Assembly (NCBI RefSeq): GCF_029167645.1
Contig: NZ_CP119147.1
Coordinates: forward strand, 2,170,001 to 2,234,000
Source: Streptomyces sp. AM 2-1-1
Lineage (GTDB): Bacteria > Actinomycetota > Actinomycetes > Streptomycetales > Streptomycetaceae
DNA length: 64,000 bases
Direction of reading: 5' to 3'
A program made the translations under genes and the position numbers. The notes under the pieces were generated by a model, which was not told the DNA's origin, searched no databases, and saw nothing but the letters and a program-made list of their open reading frames with translations. Position 1 is the first letter of the stretch, and every line of letters starts with the position of its first letter. This document shows, in pieces, positions 1 to 12,875 of this stretch.

Positions 1-1869
<1,869 letters not shown>

Positions 1870-1927
1870 CCCCGAGGGGGCCCCACCCCCCTGACGGACG
1901 CACCACCGAGCACCACCCCCGAAAGCG

Positions 1928-1960
1928 CCGGGGAGACAGGTCCGCCCCCTGTCTCCCCGG
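1928..1960 (+). terminator. Terminator of the chitinase gene
   Basis: Perfect 13-bp stem CCGGGGAGACAGG / CCTGTCTCCCCGG around a 7-nt loop, starting 59 nt after the chitinase stop and followed by TCTTTCGC. Flanking GAAAG and CTTTC can extend the stem. It could also act on transcripts arriving from the convergent DUF2550 gene. Confidence 0.8.
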
Positions 1961-2160
1961 TCTTTCGCATGTCCGGGGGTGCGTCGGCGGAGCCGTGCGG
2001 CGGGGCTCCGCCGCGAGGGCTGCGCGGCGGGGCGCGGGGACGGGGACGGGCTGTGCGGGTTCACGTGCGGGGAGGCCGGTGCGCAGGGCACCCGCGGATA
2101 CAGCCCACAAGCGGTGCCCGCAGTGCCCACAGCACTCCCCGGCACCGGGCACCGGGCCCC

Positions 2161-2214
2161 GCACCCGCACCCGCACCCGCACCCGCACCCGCACCCGCAC
2201 CCGCACCCGCACCC
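2161..2214. repeat. Hexanucleotide microsatellite (GCACCC)9
   Basis: Nine perfect head-to-tail copies of GCACCC lie between the chitinase and DUF2550 genes. The tract is outside any credible coding sequence. One strand is C-rich and the other G-rich, so slippage or unusual DNA structure is possible. Confidence 0.95.
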
Positions 2215-2318
2215 GGAACGCGAAGAAGGCCGGGGAAGAACCACCCGGCCTCGCCCGGGACATGTCCCGGAGACGTACGGACCAACCACCCGCGGAACCA
2301 CTCCCGCGGGCGTACCGA

Positions 2319-2765
2319 CTACGCCACGTTCACCCGCTGGCCGGGCGGTGCCGCCTCCAGCCAGGCGAGGAAGCCCGTCAGCGCGTCCTCGCTCATCGCC
2401 AGCTCCAGGCGTGTCTCCCGCAGGAGACAGCCGAGGACGACGGAGTCGGAGAGGAGCGCCAACTCCTCCTCGCCCTCGGGGAGCCGGCGGTCGACCACCT
2501 CGATGGCGGCACGCTCCAGTGCTCGGCGCGGGCGGGGGGAGTACGAGAACACCCGGAACCAGTCGACACGGTCGCCGCTGTAGCGGGCGACCCCGTAGAC
2601 CCAGCCCTTGCCGGTGGAGTCGGGTTCGGAGGACACGTCCCAGCGCAGGCTGCAGTCGAAGGTCCCGCCCGAACGCTGGATGAGCCGCCGGCGCAGGCCG
2701 AAGACGAAGAGCCCCACCAGGATCAGGACGAGGACGACTCCGCCCACCCACAACGCGAGGACCAT
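2319..2765 (-). CDS. DUF2550 family membrane-anchored protein
   Basis: A 148-residue protein with one N-terminal transmembrane helix (about residues 3-22, starting MVLALWVGG) and a soluble domain rich in Arg, Glu and Trp. This layout and the position immediately downstream of the ATP synthase operon match the actinobacterial DUF2550 family, whose function is unknown. I place the start at 2765, because GAGGAGGT lies about 9 nt upstream and the hydrophobic helix begins right after this Met; a longer in-frame start at 2837 adds a non-conserved extension. The gene is separated from atpC by 167 bp containing a terminator, so it is probably transcribed on its own. Confidence 0.82.
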   Translation of the reverse strand: MVLALWVGGVVLVLILVGLFVFGLRRRLIQRSGGTFDCSLRWDVSSEPDSTGKGWVYGVARYSGDRVDWFRVFSYSPRPRRALERAAIEVVDRRLPEGEEELALLSDSVVLGCLLRETRLELAMSEDALTGFLAWLEAAPPGQRVNVA

Positions 2766-2883
2766 CTCCACCGACCTCCTCGCATCGTCGAGTAACCAGA
2801 AAAACGAATCGCACCCGCATCGCCTCAGCCGCGACACGGTCTGGATGATTCCAGCTCGGGCCGCGGCTGAGTAAAAACTTCTA

Positions 2884-2911
2884 CCGGGAGGAGCGCTGAC
2901 GCCCCTCCCGG
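2884..2911 (-). terminator. Terminator of the atp operon
   Basis: Imperfect GC-rich hairpin 3' of atpC. Read on the minus strand, arms built on CCGGGAGG / CCTCCCGG close a short loop and are followed by TAGAAGTTTTT. This is one of the few places in the window with a real U-tract after the stem. Confidence 0.75.
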
Positions 2912-2932
2912 GTCACGCTTGCGGTCACGGCA

Positions 2933-3307
2933 CTAGTGTGCCGACACCGCGCGCAGTCGTACGTCCGCGCGTCGCTCGGCGGCGGCGTCCGTGTCCGACT
3001 TCGCTCGCTCCAGTGCGCGCTCGGCACGCTGGACGTCGATCTCGTCGGCAAGCTCGGCGATCTCGGCCAGCAGCGACAGCTTGTCGTCCGCGAACGAGAT
3101 GAATCCACCGTGCACGGCGGCGACGACGGTGCCGCCCTCGCTCGTGCGGATGGTCACCGGGCCCGATTCCAGCACACCCAGAAGCGGCTGGTGACCGGGC
3201 ATGACGCCGATGTCGCCGGACGTGGTGCGCGCGACGACCAGGGTGGCCTCGCCGGACCAGACACTGCGGTCCGCGGCGACCAGCTCGACATGCAGCTCAG
3301 CAGCCAA
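2933..3307 (-). CDS. atpC: ATP synthase F1 epsilon subunit
   Basis: Central-stalk subunit of F1, 124 residues. The N-terminal beta-sandwich (starting AAELHVELVAADRSVWSGEA) binds gamma and the c-ring. The C-terminal Ala/Arg/Glu-rich helix pair (about residues 90-118) is the segment that in this family can insert into F1 and inhibit ATP hydrolysis. It starts at TTG, with GGAG about 9 nt upstream. It is the last gene of the operon, separated from atpD by 110 bp carrying two strong hairpins, which may adjust its mRNA level relative to atpD. Confidence 0.97.
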   Translation of the reverse strand: MAAELHVELVAADRSVWSGEATLVVARTTSGDIGVMPGHQPLLGVLESGPVTIRTSEGGTVVAAVHGGFISFADDKLSLLAEIAELADEIDVQRAERALERAKSDTDAAAERRADVRLRAVSAH

Positions 3308-3326
3308 GGGTGGCTCCTCGGGTCAC

Positions 3327-3349
3327 CACCCGGCAGCAGCTGCCGGGTG
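3327..3349 (-). other. Hairpin in the atpD-atpC gap, next to the atpC start
   Basis: Perfect 10-bp stem CACCCGGCAG / CTGCCGGGTG with a 3-nt loop, ending 20 nt before the atpC start codon. There is no U-tract. In the atp mRNA it could block exonucleases, attenuate, or affect atpC translation. Confidence 0.7.
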
Positions 3350-3374
3350 TCGGGTCAATTCTACGGGGCGTGGT

Positions 3375-3403
3375 GAGGGGGGTGGGACACACCCACCCCC
3401 CTC
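3375..3403 (-). other. Second hairpin in the atpD-atpC gap
   Basis: Perfect 12-bp stem GAGGGGGGTGGG / CCCACCCCCCTC with a 5-nt loop, 15 nt after the atpD stop. It lacks a U-tract and lies inside the operon, so it is more likely a processing, stability or partial-termination element than a full stop. Confidence 0.7.
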
Positions 3404-3417
3404 GGTGAGCCGGAGGC

Positions 3418-5777
<2,360 letters not shown>

Positions 5778-5780
5778 CGA

Positions 5781-7352
5781 TCAGCCCTCGCCCAGAAGCT
5801 TGCCGTCCGAGGTCTCGAACTGCTGCTTGAACGCGGTGATGGCGTCAGCGATCGACTGCAGCGTGTCGTCCGACATCTTGCCGCCCTCGACGATGCTGGT
5901 CAGGAGGTCCTTGCGCTCGCGGCGCAGGTAGTCCAGCAGCTCGCTCTCGAAGCGACGGATGTCCTCGACCGGGACGTCGTCCATCTTGCCGGTGGTGCCG
6001 GCCCAGACGGAGACGACCTGCTCCTCGACGGGGTACGGGGCGTACTGCGGCTGCTTCAGCAGCTCGACCATGCGCTTACCGCGCTCCAGCGACGACTTGG
6101 AGGCCGCGTCCAGGTCGGAACCGAAGGCGGCGAACGCCTCCAGCTCGCGGTACTGGGCGAGGTCCACGCGCAGTCGGCCGGAGACCTGCTTCATGGCCTT
6201 GTGCTGGGCGGAGCCACCGACTCGGGAGACCGAGATACCGACGTTGAGCGCCGGACGCTGACCCGCGTTGAACAGGTCGGACTCCAGGAAGCACTGGCCG
6301 TCGGTGATGGAGATGACGTTGGTCGGGATGAACGCCGACACGTCGTTCGCCTTGGTCTCGACGATCGGAAGACCGGTCATCGAACCGGCACCCATCTCGT
6401 CGGAGAGCTTGGCGCAGCGCTCCAGGAGACGCGAGTGCAAGTAGAAGACGTCGCCCGGGTAGGCCTCGCGGCCCGGCGGACGGCGCAGCAGAAGCGACAC
6501 GGCGCGGTAGGCGTCGGCCTGCTTCGAGAGGTCGTCGAAGACGATCAGGACGTGCTTGCCCTGGTACATCCAGTGCTGGCCGATGGCCGAACCGGTGTAC
6601 GGCGCCAGGTACTTGAAGCCGGCCGGGTCGGACGCCGGGGCGGCGACGATGGTCGTGTACTCCAGCGCGCCGGCCTCTTCGAGGGCACCGCGCACCGAGG
6701 CGATGGTGGAGCCCTTCTGACCGATGGCGACGTAGATGCAGCGCACCTGCTTGTTCACGTCGCCCGAGCGCCAGTTGTCGCGCTGGTTGATGATCGTGTC
6801 GACGGCCAGAGCGGTCTTACCCGTCTGACGGTCGCCGATGATCAGCTGGCGCTGGCCGCGGCCGATCGGCACCATCGCGTCGACGGCCTTGTAGCCGGTC
6901 TGCATGGGCTCGTGGACCGACTTGCGGACCATGACGCCCGGCGCCTGCAGCTCGAGGGCGCGTCGCCCGTCGACCGCGATCTCGCCGAGGCCGTCGATCG
7001 GGTTGCCGAGCGGGTCGACGACGCGGCCGAGGTAGCCCTCGCCGACGCCGACGGAGAGCACCTCACCGGTGCGCTGCACCGGCTGGCCCTCCTCGATACC
7101 GCTGAACTCGCCGAGGACGATCGCACCGATCTCGCGCTCCTCGAGGTTGAGGGCGAGACCGAGGGTGCCGTCCTCGAACTTCAGCAGCTCGTTCGCCATG
7201 GCGGAGGGCAGGCCCTCCACCTTCGCGATGCCGTCGCCGGCAACGCTGACCGTTCCGACCTCCTCGCGCGAGGCCGCGTCCGGCTGGTACGACTGGACGA
7301 AGTTCTCCAGTGCGTCCCGGATCTCCTCCGGCCGGATCGTGAGCTCCGCCAT
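5781..7352 (-). CDS. atpA: ATP synthase F1 alpha subunit
   Basis: Non-catalytic nucleotide-binding subunit of F1, 523 residues. The P-loop GDRQTGKT is at 173-180, followed by the IYVAIGQK segment and the alpha-type signature near PAINVG (here [17 protein letters not shown]). I chose the ATG at 7352 ([10 protein letters not shown]), which has AAGGAGAG upstream and matches the family N-terminus; the frame stays open to 7559 only through the hairpin-rich gap. The 139-bp gap to atpH contains two hairpins. Confidence 0.98.
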   Translation of the reverse strand: MAELTIRPEEIRDALENFVQSYQPDAASREEVGTVSVAGDGIAKVEGLPSAMANELLKFEDGTLGLALNLEEREIGAIVLGEFSGIEEGQPVQRTGEVLSVGVGEGYLGRVVDPLGNPIDGLGEIAVDGRRALELQAPGVMVRKSVHEPMQTGYKAVDAMVPIGRGQRQLIIGDRQTGKTALAVDTIINQRDNWRSGDVNKQVRCIYVAIGQKGSTIASVRGALEEAGALEYTTIVAAPASDPAGFKYLAPYTGSAIGQHWMYQGKHVLIVFDDLSKQADAYRAVSLLLRRPPGREAYPGDVFYLHSRLLERCAKLSDEMGAGSMTGLPIVETKANDVSAFIPTNVISITDGQCFLESDLFNAGQRPALNVGISVSRVGGSAQHKAMKQVSGRLRVDLAQYRELEAFAAFGSDLDAASKSSLERGKRMVELLKQPQYAPYPVEEQVVSVWAGTTGKMDDVPVEDIRRFESELLDYLRRERKDLLTSIVEGGKMSDDTLQSIADAITAFKQQFETSDGKLLGEG

Positions 7353-7399
7353 CTGGGTTCCCTGCTCTCCTTGTTGGGCCCGAAGTTTCTTAAGGGGGT

Positions 7400-7417
7400 C
7401 TGGGGGCCGACCCCCAG
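7400..7417 (-). other. Hairpin in the atpH-atpA gap (distal)
   Basis: Perfect 7-bp stem CTGGGGG / CCCCCAG with a 4-nt loop, 48 nt upstream of the atpA start codon. With the neighbouring hairpin it forms a structured leader for the F1 alpha mRNA. Confidence 0.6.
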
Positions 7418-7438
7418 GAATCTTCTGCAGTTTCTGCA

Positions 7439-7454
7439 CGGCCCAACCGGGCCG
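7439..7454 (-). other. Hairpin in the atpH-atpA gap (proximal to atpH)
   Basis: Perfect 6-bp stem CGGCCC / GGGCCG with a 4-nt loop, 38 nt after the atpH stop. Its role is unknown; an mRNA processing or stability element is the simplest idea. Confidence 0.55.
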
Positions 7455-7491
7455 CAGGTGTTGCTCGTTCAGTTGGTGGCGGGGGCTGGTG

Positions 7492-8307
7492 TCAGCCGGC
7501 CATGCGACGGGTCGCCTCGTCGAGGCGGTCCGCGATGGTGCCGTTGATGACCTCGTCACCGACGCGCACCGAAACTCCGCCGAGGACTTCGGGGTCCACG
7601 TCCAGGTTCAGGTGCATCTGCCGGCCGTAGATCTTCGCCAGCGCCGCGCCGAGGCGCTGCTTCTGCACGTCGGTCAGCGGTACCGCCGAGGTGACGACGG
7701 CCACCGTGCGTTCCCGACGTGCGGCGGCGAGCTTGGACAGGGTCTCGAGCCCTGCTTCCAGGCTACGTCCGCGGGGGTGCGTGACCAGGCGCGTGACGAG
7801 ACGCTCGGTCGCCGCCCGGCTCTTCCCGCCGAGCAGGCTGCGCAGCAGCGTGCCCTTGGCGGCGGGGGTGGCCGTACGGCTGGTGAGCGCGGAGCGCAGC
7901 GCCGTGTCGGAGGAGACGATCCGGCCGAACCGGAACACCTCGTCCTCGACGTCGTCGAGCGCACCCGCACGCTGGGCCGCGGTGAGGTCGGCGGTGGCCG
8001 CCAGCTCCTCGACCGCGTCCACCAGGTCGCGCGAGAAGGACCAGCGCGAGCGGACCATGCCCGAGATCAGGTCCACGGCCTCGCCGCTCACCTGACCGCT
8101 GAGCAGCCGGCCCGCGAGCTCGGCCTTGGCCTCGCCGCTCTGCGCCGGGTCGGTGAGGACCCGACGCAGCGAGACCTCACGGTCGAGCAGCGCGGTGACG
8201 GATGCCAGCTCCTCGGCGAGCTTCTCGGCGTCGACCGACGTGTTGTCGGTCAGCGCGTCGAGCCGCTCGCGCGCGGCAGCCAGGGCCTCGCGGCTCGCGT
8301 GGTTCAT
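7492..8307 (-). CDS. atpH: ATP synthase F1 delta subunit
   Basis: Peripheral-stalk subunit that links the b-dimer to the top of the alpha3beta3 head, 271 residues. It is longer than the roughly 177-residue E. coli delta, as is usual in Streptomyces, because of an extended N-terminal helical region (about 1-90, Ala/Glu/Leu-rich). The conserved C-terminal OSCP segment reads [19 protein letters not shown] then [20 protein letters not shown]. Its ATG overlaps the atpF stop by four bases (ATGA), indicating coupled translation of the two stalk proteins. Confidence 0.96.
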   Translation of the reverse strand: MNHASREALAAARERLDALTDNTSVDAEKLAEELASVTALLDREVSLRRVLTDPAQSGEAKAELAGRLLSGQVSGEAVDLISGMVRSRWSFSRDLVDAVEELAATADLTAAQRAGALDDVEDEVFRFGRIVSSDTALRSALTSRTATPAAKGTLLRSLLGGKSRAATERLVTRLVTHPRGRSLEAGLETLSKLAAARRERTVAVVTSAVPLTDVQKQRLGAALAKIYGRQMHLNLDVDPEVLGGVSVRVGDEVINGTIADRLDEATRRMAG

Positions 8308-8849
8308 CGGACGGCCTCGGCCTTCGCCTCGAGCTCGTCGAGGAACCGGTCGACGGTGCCGCTCTGCCGGGCGTGGTCCTGGAGGGACTCGCCGACGAGC
8401 TTGCCGGCCAGGTCGGTGGCGAGCTTGCCCACGTCCTGACGCAGCGCGGCGGCCGCGGCCTTGCGGTCGGCCTCGATCTGGGTGTGACCGGCAGCGATGA
8501 TCTCCTCACGCTGCCGCTGGCCTTCCGCCTTCATCTCCTGGATGATGACGGCGCCCTGCTCCTGCGCCTCCTGGCGCAGTCGAGCGGCCTCGTGACGCGC
8601 CTCGGCGAGCTGAGCCTTGTACTGCTCAAGAACGCTCTGCGCCTCGGTCTGGGCCGCATCGGCCTTCTCGATACCGCCTTCGATGGCCTCGCGGCGCTCG
8701 TCCAGAACCTTGTTGATGTTCGGGAGGAGCTTCTTGGCGAGGAGACCGAAGACGATGAGGAAGGCGATGAGGCCGATGACGAGCTCGGGGATCGGCGGGA
8801 TGAGAGGGTTTTCCATCTCTTCGGCCGCGAGCTGAACCAGAGGGTTCAC
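8304..8849 (-). CDS. atpF: ATP synthase Fo b subunit
   Basis: Peripheral-stalk subunit, 181 residues. A short hydrophilic N-terminus leads into one transmembrane helix (about residues 22-40, LVIGLIAFLIVFGLLAKKL), then a long charged helix rich in Glu, Ala, Gln and Arg that forms the stator coiled coil. It starts at GTG, with AAAGG about 9 nt upstream. It lies 42 bp downstream of atpE and overlaps atpH. Confidence 0.97.
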   Translation of the reverse strand: MNPLVQLAAEEMENPLIPPIPELVIGLIAFLIVFGLLAKKLLPNINKVLDERREAIEGGIEKADAAQTEAQSVLEQYKAQLAEARHEAARLRQEAQEQGAVIIQEMKAEGQRQREEIIAAGHTQIEADRKAAAAALRQDVGKLATDLAGKLVGESLQDHARQSGTVDRFLDELEAKAEAVR

Positions 8850-8891
8850 ATCAGTGCCTTTCGTCTAGGTGGCTGGTCGTGGATCCGAAGA

Positions 8892-9194
<303 letters not shown>

Positions 9195-10016
9195 TCAGTG
9201 GTGCTTGGCGAGCGCGCCCTGGATGAAGGTGCAGGTCAGGAGCACGAAGACGTACGCCTGCAGCGCCTGGATGAAGAGCTCGAACGCGGTCATCACGATG
9301 ACCATCACGAACGAGACGCCGGCGTAGGCGATACCGATGCCGTTGAGCAGGTACCAGCTGGCGATCGTGAACAGCAGCAGCAGCGTGTGGCCCGCGAACA
9401 TGTTCGCGAAGAGTCGCACCGCGTGCGTGAACGGCCGGACGATCAGGTTCGAGAAGAACTCGATGAGCATCGCGAGCGGGAGAACCGGGCCCAGCGACTT
9501 GTCGTAGCCCGTGATGTTCTTGAAAGCTCCGACGAAGCCGTGCTTCTTGAACGTCAGGCTGACCCAGAGTACGTAGACGATCAGGGCGAGCACCGCGGGG
9601 TACGAGATGATCGACGTCACCGGGAACTGGGCGACCGGGATGATCGACCAGAGGTTCATCATCCACACGAAGAAGAACAGCGAGACGACGAGGGGGACGT
9701 ACTTCTCGCCCTCGCGCTTGCCGATGGTCTCGTGGACGATCCCGCGGCGGATGAAGTCGTAGCCCATCTCGGCGACGGACTGCAGCTTGCCGGGGACGAT
9801 CTTGGGCTTGGCGAAGGCGGCCCAGAAGAAGCCGACGATGATGACCGAGCCCAGCAGGGCCAGCAGCATCGGCTTGTTGAAGTACAGGTTGCTGTCCGCG
9901 TCGCCCCAGAGGGGTTCGAACAGGAACGAGTGCAGGCCGGGTGCCGGGAAACCACAACCGTCGAAGATGTGGCAATCGGTCTCGAAGGCGAGCACCTGTG
10001 TCGGGTCAGCACTCAC
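9195..10016 (-). CDS. atpB: ATP synthase Fo a subunit
   Basis: Integral membrane stator subunit that forms the two proton half-channels, 273 residues with five or six transmembrane helices. The conserved segment HAVRLFANMFAGH contains the essential arginine that faces the c-ring glutamate. The start is GTG at 10016, with GAAGGAG 8 nt upstream, giving the expected N-terminus SADPTQVLAFETDCHIF; the frame extends to 10052 but that start has no ribosome binding site. It is separated from atpI by 226 bp. Confidence 0.97.
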   Translation of the reverse strand: MSADPTQVLAFETDCHIFDGCGFPAPGLHSFLFEPLWGDADSNLYFNKPMLLALLGSVIIVGFFWAAFAKPKIVPGKLQSVAEMGYDFIRRGIVHETIGKREGEKYVPLVVSLFFFVWMMNLWSIIPVAQFPVTSIISYPAVLALIVYVLWVSLTFKKHGFVGAFKNITGYDKSLGPVLPLAMLIEFFSNLIVRPFTHAVRLFANMFAGHTLLLLFTIASWYLLNGIGIAYAGVSFVMVIVMTAFELFIQALQAYVFVLLTCTFIQGALAKHH

Positions 10017-10242
10017 CGCGGGCTCCTTCAGCGTGGCGCATAGGTACGGCAACCTCGTTGTGTCGGCGCGGCGCGCAGCCGCGGTTCGGCACTGGACTGG
10101 TGTTTCGGATGTGAGAGCGGCAGTCAGGCATGTGAGCCTCGCGATCGGGCAGGCGTCAGCTCACATGCCCGCGCCCGCAGTGCCGCAGTTGGAACCGGAC
10201 GATAGCAGGGTCCGGAACGGGCATTTATTCCGCCCCTACCCT

Positions 10243-10680
10243 TCACGCCGAGGAGCCGGTCTTTTCGGGCTTGGGAGCCTGGCTGGACTCGGGTTCGACG
10301 TAGAGGATCTTGGCCTTCATGTGCGCACGCGCCTGGGCACCGATCCACACGAGGGTGAGCGCGACCAGCGTGATCGCGAACGCCTTCGGGTTGAACGCGG
10401 TCGTGTTCTTGAACGCGGCGACGAAGATGAACACCAGCAGAAGCTGCGCGGTGTACAGCATCAACCCCATGGCCTGGAACAGGTGTGGGAGAGACCGGGC
10501 GGTCCGCTGCAGGACGACGAGCCCGATCCCCATGAAGAGGACCACCACCAGCGTCCCGACGAGCGCACCGAGGGCCCCCTTGCCGCCGGCCACTCCCGCA
10601 CCGACGGCGACGGCGATCACGCCGGCGGCAGCGGTGGGCAGGGCGGTCTGGAGGAGGGTCCGGACGTCGTTGGTCGGCAT
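10243..10680 (-). CDS. atpI: ATP synthase protein I
   Basis: A 145-residue membrane protein encoded first in the operon. Four hydrophobic segments are visible (about 12-30, 36-58, 70-90 and 98-118), followed by a charged tail. AtpI-family proteins assist c-ring assembly or Mg2+ supply and are dispensable in several bacteria; the assignment rests on position, length and topology rather than a catalytic motif. It starts at ATG with GGAG about 11 nt upstream. The operon promoter should lie in 10681-10850. Confidence 0.9.
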   Translation of the reverse strand: MPTNDVRTLLQTALPTAAAGVIAVAVGAGVAGGKGALGALVGTLVVVLFMGIGLVVLQRTARSLPHLFQAMGLMLYTAQLLLVFIFVAAFKNTTAFNPKAFAITLVALTLVWIGAQARAHMKAKILYVEPESSQAPKPEKTGSSA

Positions 10681-10850
10681 GGCGGCAGCTCCGCTTGCTG
10701 GGGGTGGGCAAATGGTGTCGTCATGGACGAGCGTAGGCCCGGTCCGAGTCGAAGCCTCGGGCCAATGGACCTACATGCGGGGGTCCTTCGGCTCTGTCAC
10801 CGGGTCTCGTGAACGGTATCACAAACTATTTGATGAGGTCTTTACCTCGA

Positions 10851-10872
10851 ACGTGTGCCAACAGTCACACGT
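10851..10872. promoter_or_regulatory. Inverted repeat upstream of the atp operon
   Basis: ACGTGTG and CACACGT separated by 8 nt, in the gap between the WecA-like gene and atpI. A smaller repeat GAGGT-CTTT-ACCTC lies beside it at 10835-10848. It could be an operator for atp expression or part of a terminator for the upstream gene; the sequence does not decide. Confidence 0.4.
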
Positions 10873-10944
10873 GAGGACTAGCACCCGCGTGTGAGCGCGA
10901 CAAGCTGACGAATTGTCTGCTAAAGAGCATCGGCATCCGAAAGG

Positions 10945-12387
10945 TCAACGCGCGGAACCGGCGTCGCGCCGATCGGAGAACCGCGAACGAGTGCTGATCG
11001 CCGTCGCTCCGTTGACGCCGGAGACGCCCACGGCGACGGGTGGGCGGTCGGACTCGTCCGCGAGGTGGGAGCCGTGCGCCACGGGTGCGGGCGCCTCTGC
11101 CGGCGTACCGGAGACGTCGTCCGGGGAGCCGTCGGCGTGCGCGGGGCTCCCGCTGCTCCCGGGGCTCGCGGTGTCCTCGGCGCTCCCGGTGTTCTCGTCC
11201 TCCTCCGGCAAGGGCCTGCGGCGGCGTCGGTAGCGGGGCGGTACCAGGGAGTTCGCCCAGCGCGGGGCGCGCGGGGTGAAGCGCGGCAGCAGCAGGAGCA
11301 CCAGGCCGACGGCGCTGAGGAAGACGACCACGAGCACGATCCACATGGACGCCGAGTGCACCGAGTAGCCGACCGCACCGAACGCGATCAGCGCCGACCA
11401 GAAGTACATGATCAGCACGGACCGGCTGTGCGAGTGGCCGATCTCCAGCAGCCGGTGGTGCAGGTGGCCGCGGTCCGCGGCGAACGGGGACTGCCCGTTC
11501 CAGGTGCGGCGCACGATCGCGAGCACCAGGTCGGCGGCGGGGATCGCGATGATCGTCAGCGGCAGCAGCAGCGGGATGAAGACCGGGAGCATCGCGTGGG
11601 TGGCCTGACGCTCGCTCCCCTCGAAGAGCTTCATCGCGTCCGGGTCGACCTGGCCGGTCACCGAGATCGCGCCGGCGGCGAGCACCAGGCCGATGAGCAT
11701 CGAGCCGGAGTCGCCCATGAAGATCCGGGCCGGGTGCATGTTGTGCGGCAGGAAGCCCAGGCACATGCCCATGAGGATCGCGGCGAAGAGGGTGGCGGGG
11801 GCGGCGGCCTCGATGCCGTACCCGTACCAGAGGCGGTAGGTGTACAGGAAGAACGCGGCGGCGGCGATGCAGACCATGCCGGCGGCCAGGCCGTCCAGTC
11901 CGTCCACGAAGTTCACCGCGTTGATCGTGATGACCACCAGCGCGACCGTGAGCAGCGTGCCCTGCCAGGGGGTGAGGGCCACCGTGCCGACGCCGGGGAT
12001 GGGCAGCCAGAGGATCGTCAGACCCTGGATGACCATGACGGCGGCGGCGATCATCTGGCCGCCCAGCTTGATCAGGGCGTCGATCTCGAACTTGTCGTCG
12101 AGGACGCCGATCAGCCAGATCAGCGCCGCTCCGGAGAGCAGCGCCCGCGGTTCGTTGGAGAGTTCGAAGACTCCGCCGAGGTTGAACAGGTGCGAGGCGA
12201 CGATCAGCCCCGCGCACAGCCCGCCGAACATGGCGATGCCACCGAGCCGCGGTGTCGGTTCCCGGTGCACGTCGCGGGCGCGGATCGCGGGCATGGCCCC
12301 GATCGCGATGGCGAACTTGCGCACCGGTCCGGTCAGCAGATAGGTCACTGCGGCCGCGACACACAGCGTCAGCAGGTAATCACGCAC
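10945..12387 (-). CDS. WecA/TagO-like undecaprenyl-phosphate sugar-1-phosphate transferase
   Basis: Polytopic membrane enzyme of the MraY/WecA family that moves a sugar-1-phosphate (usually GlcNAc-1-P) from a UDP-sugar to undecaprenyl phosphate, the first step of wall-polymer assembly. Family motifs are present: the PTPRLGG loop, the Asp pair in GVLDDKFEID, NAVNFVDGLDGLAAG, GDSGSMLIG and the HLHHRLL loop. About eleven helices are followed by a 100-residue hydrophilic Pro/Ala/Glu-rich tail. I favour the GTG at 12387 (start VRDYLLTL), which gives the usual N-terminus; another in-frame GTG at 12426 adds 13 residues and cannot be excluded. It lies upstream of atpI in the same direction but 264 bp away. 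Confidence 0.88.
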   Translation of the reverse strand: MRDYLLTLCVAAAVTYLLTGPVRKFAIAIGAMPAIRARDVHREPTPRLGGIAMFGGLCAGLIVASHLFNLGGVFELSNEPRALLSGAALIWLIGVLDDKFEIDALIKLGGQMIAAAVMVIQGLTILWLPIPGVGTVALTPWQGTLLTVALVVITINAVNFVDGLDGLAAGMVCIAAAAFFLYTYRLWYGYGIEAAAPATLFAAILMGMCLGFLPHNMHPARIFMGDSGSMLIGLVLAAGAISVTGQVDPDAMKLFEGSERQATHAMLPVFIPLLLPLTIIAIPAADLVLAIVRRTWNGQSPFAADRGHLHHRLLEIGHSHSRSVLIMYFWSALIAFGAVGYSVHSASMWIVLVVVFLSAVGLVLLLLPRFTPRAPRWANSLVPPRYRRRRRPLPEEDENTGSAEDTASPGSSGSPAHADGSPDDVSGTPAEAPAPVAHGSHLADESDRPPVAVGVSGVNGATAISTRSRFSDRRDAGSAR

Positions 12388-12742
12388 GGGCTGCCCCACA
12401 GATTTCGCCGGCCATCTCAGCCCCACACCCTAGCCCCAAGTGCGGGGACGTCAGGGAACGGGTGACGGTTCCACAGGTTGCGCACAGGGCCTCCGCGGGG
12501 GATCGGGCGGCAGGGAGGAGCGGATACCGCTCGGGGAATCCGCGCACGTCGCGCCGGATACGGGCATGGTCGGCGCCGGCCCGGGTGAAGTTCTCGGTGG
12601 CGATCGGCCGGAGCGAGCCGGCCCGCCGGGCGGCCTCTTGCCGCAGCACCTCGGCGATCTCCGGGTTCGTCCGCAGCAGGGGGCCCGGCGCCTGCTCGGC
12701 GGCGACGGGCGGCAGGGGCGCGACGGGGGTGCTGACCGGCAT
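12380..12742 (-). pseudogene. Possible glyA remnant: SHMT-like N-terminus in a 120-codon ORF
   Basis: The ORF has a good start: ATG at 12742 with CCCGGAGCC upstream. Residues 24-53 (TNPEIAEVLRQEAARRAG, then SLRPIATENFT) resemble the N-terminal helix of serine hydroxymethyltransferase, where a RQ...L.LIASENF pattern is diagnostic. After ENFT the similarity stops, and the frame runs through unrelated sequence into the WecA-like gene, ending with TGA at 12380. My recollection is that some Streptomyces carry a glyA gene at this position between the transferase and the phosphatase-like gene; if so, this is what a deletion left. It could also be a small genuine protein that resembles SHMT by chance. 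Confidence 0.45.
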
Positions 12743-12875
12743 CTGACGGCTCCGGGCCTGTGGGTGCGGGAGGGCTGGCGTCGGCTCCAATGTAGGCCGG
12801 TACGTGCCCGTGTGCCCGCAGGGGACGGCCGGGGGCCGGTCGGCACCGGGCGGGCACCGGTCGGGCCGGCGGCGC

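Larger units (their letters stand above)
1870..2318. other. 449-bp gap between convergent genes
   Basis: Apart from the hairpin at 1928-1960 and the hexamer tract at 2161-2214, I see no gene here. The open frames over this stretch have no ribosome binding site and owe their length to GC bias and the repeat. Confidence 0.6.

Noticed and set aside
2161..2214. CRISPR-like array
   Set aside because: Units are 6 bp with no spacers; it is a simple microsatellite. No cas genes are present.
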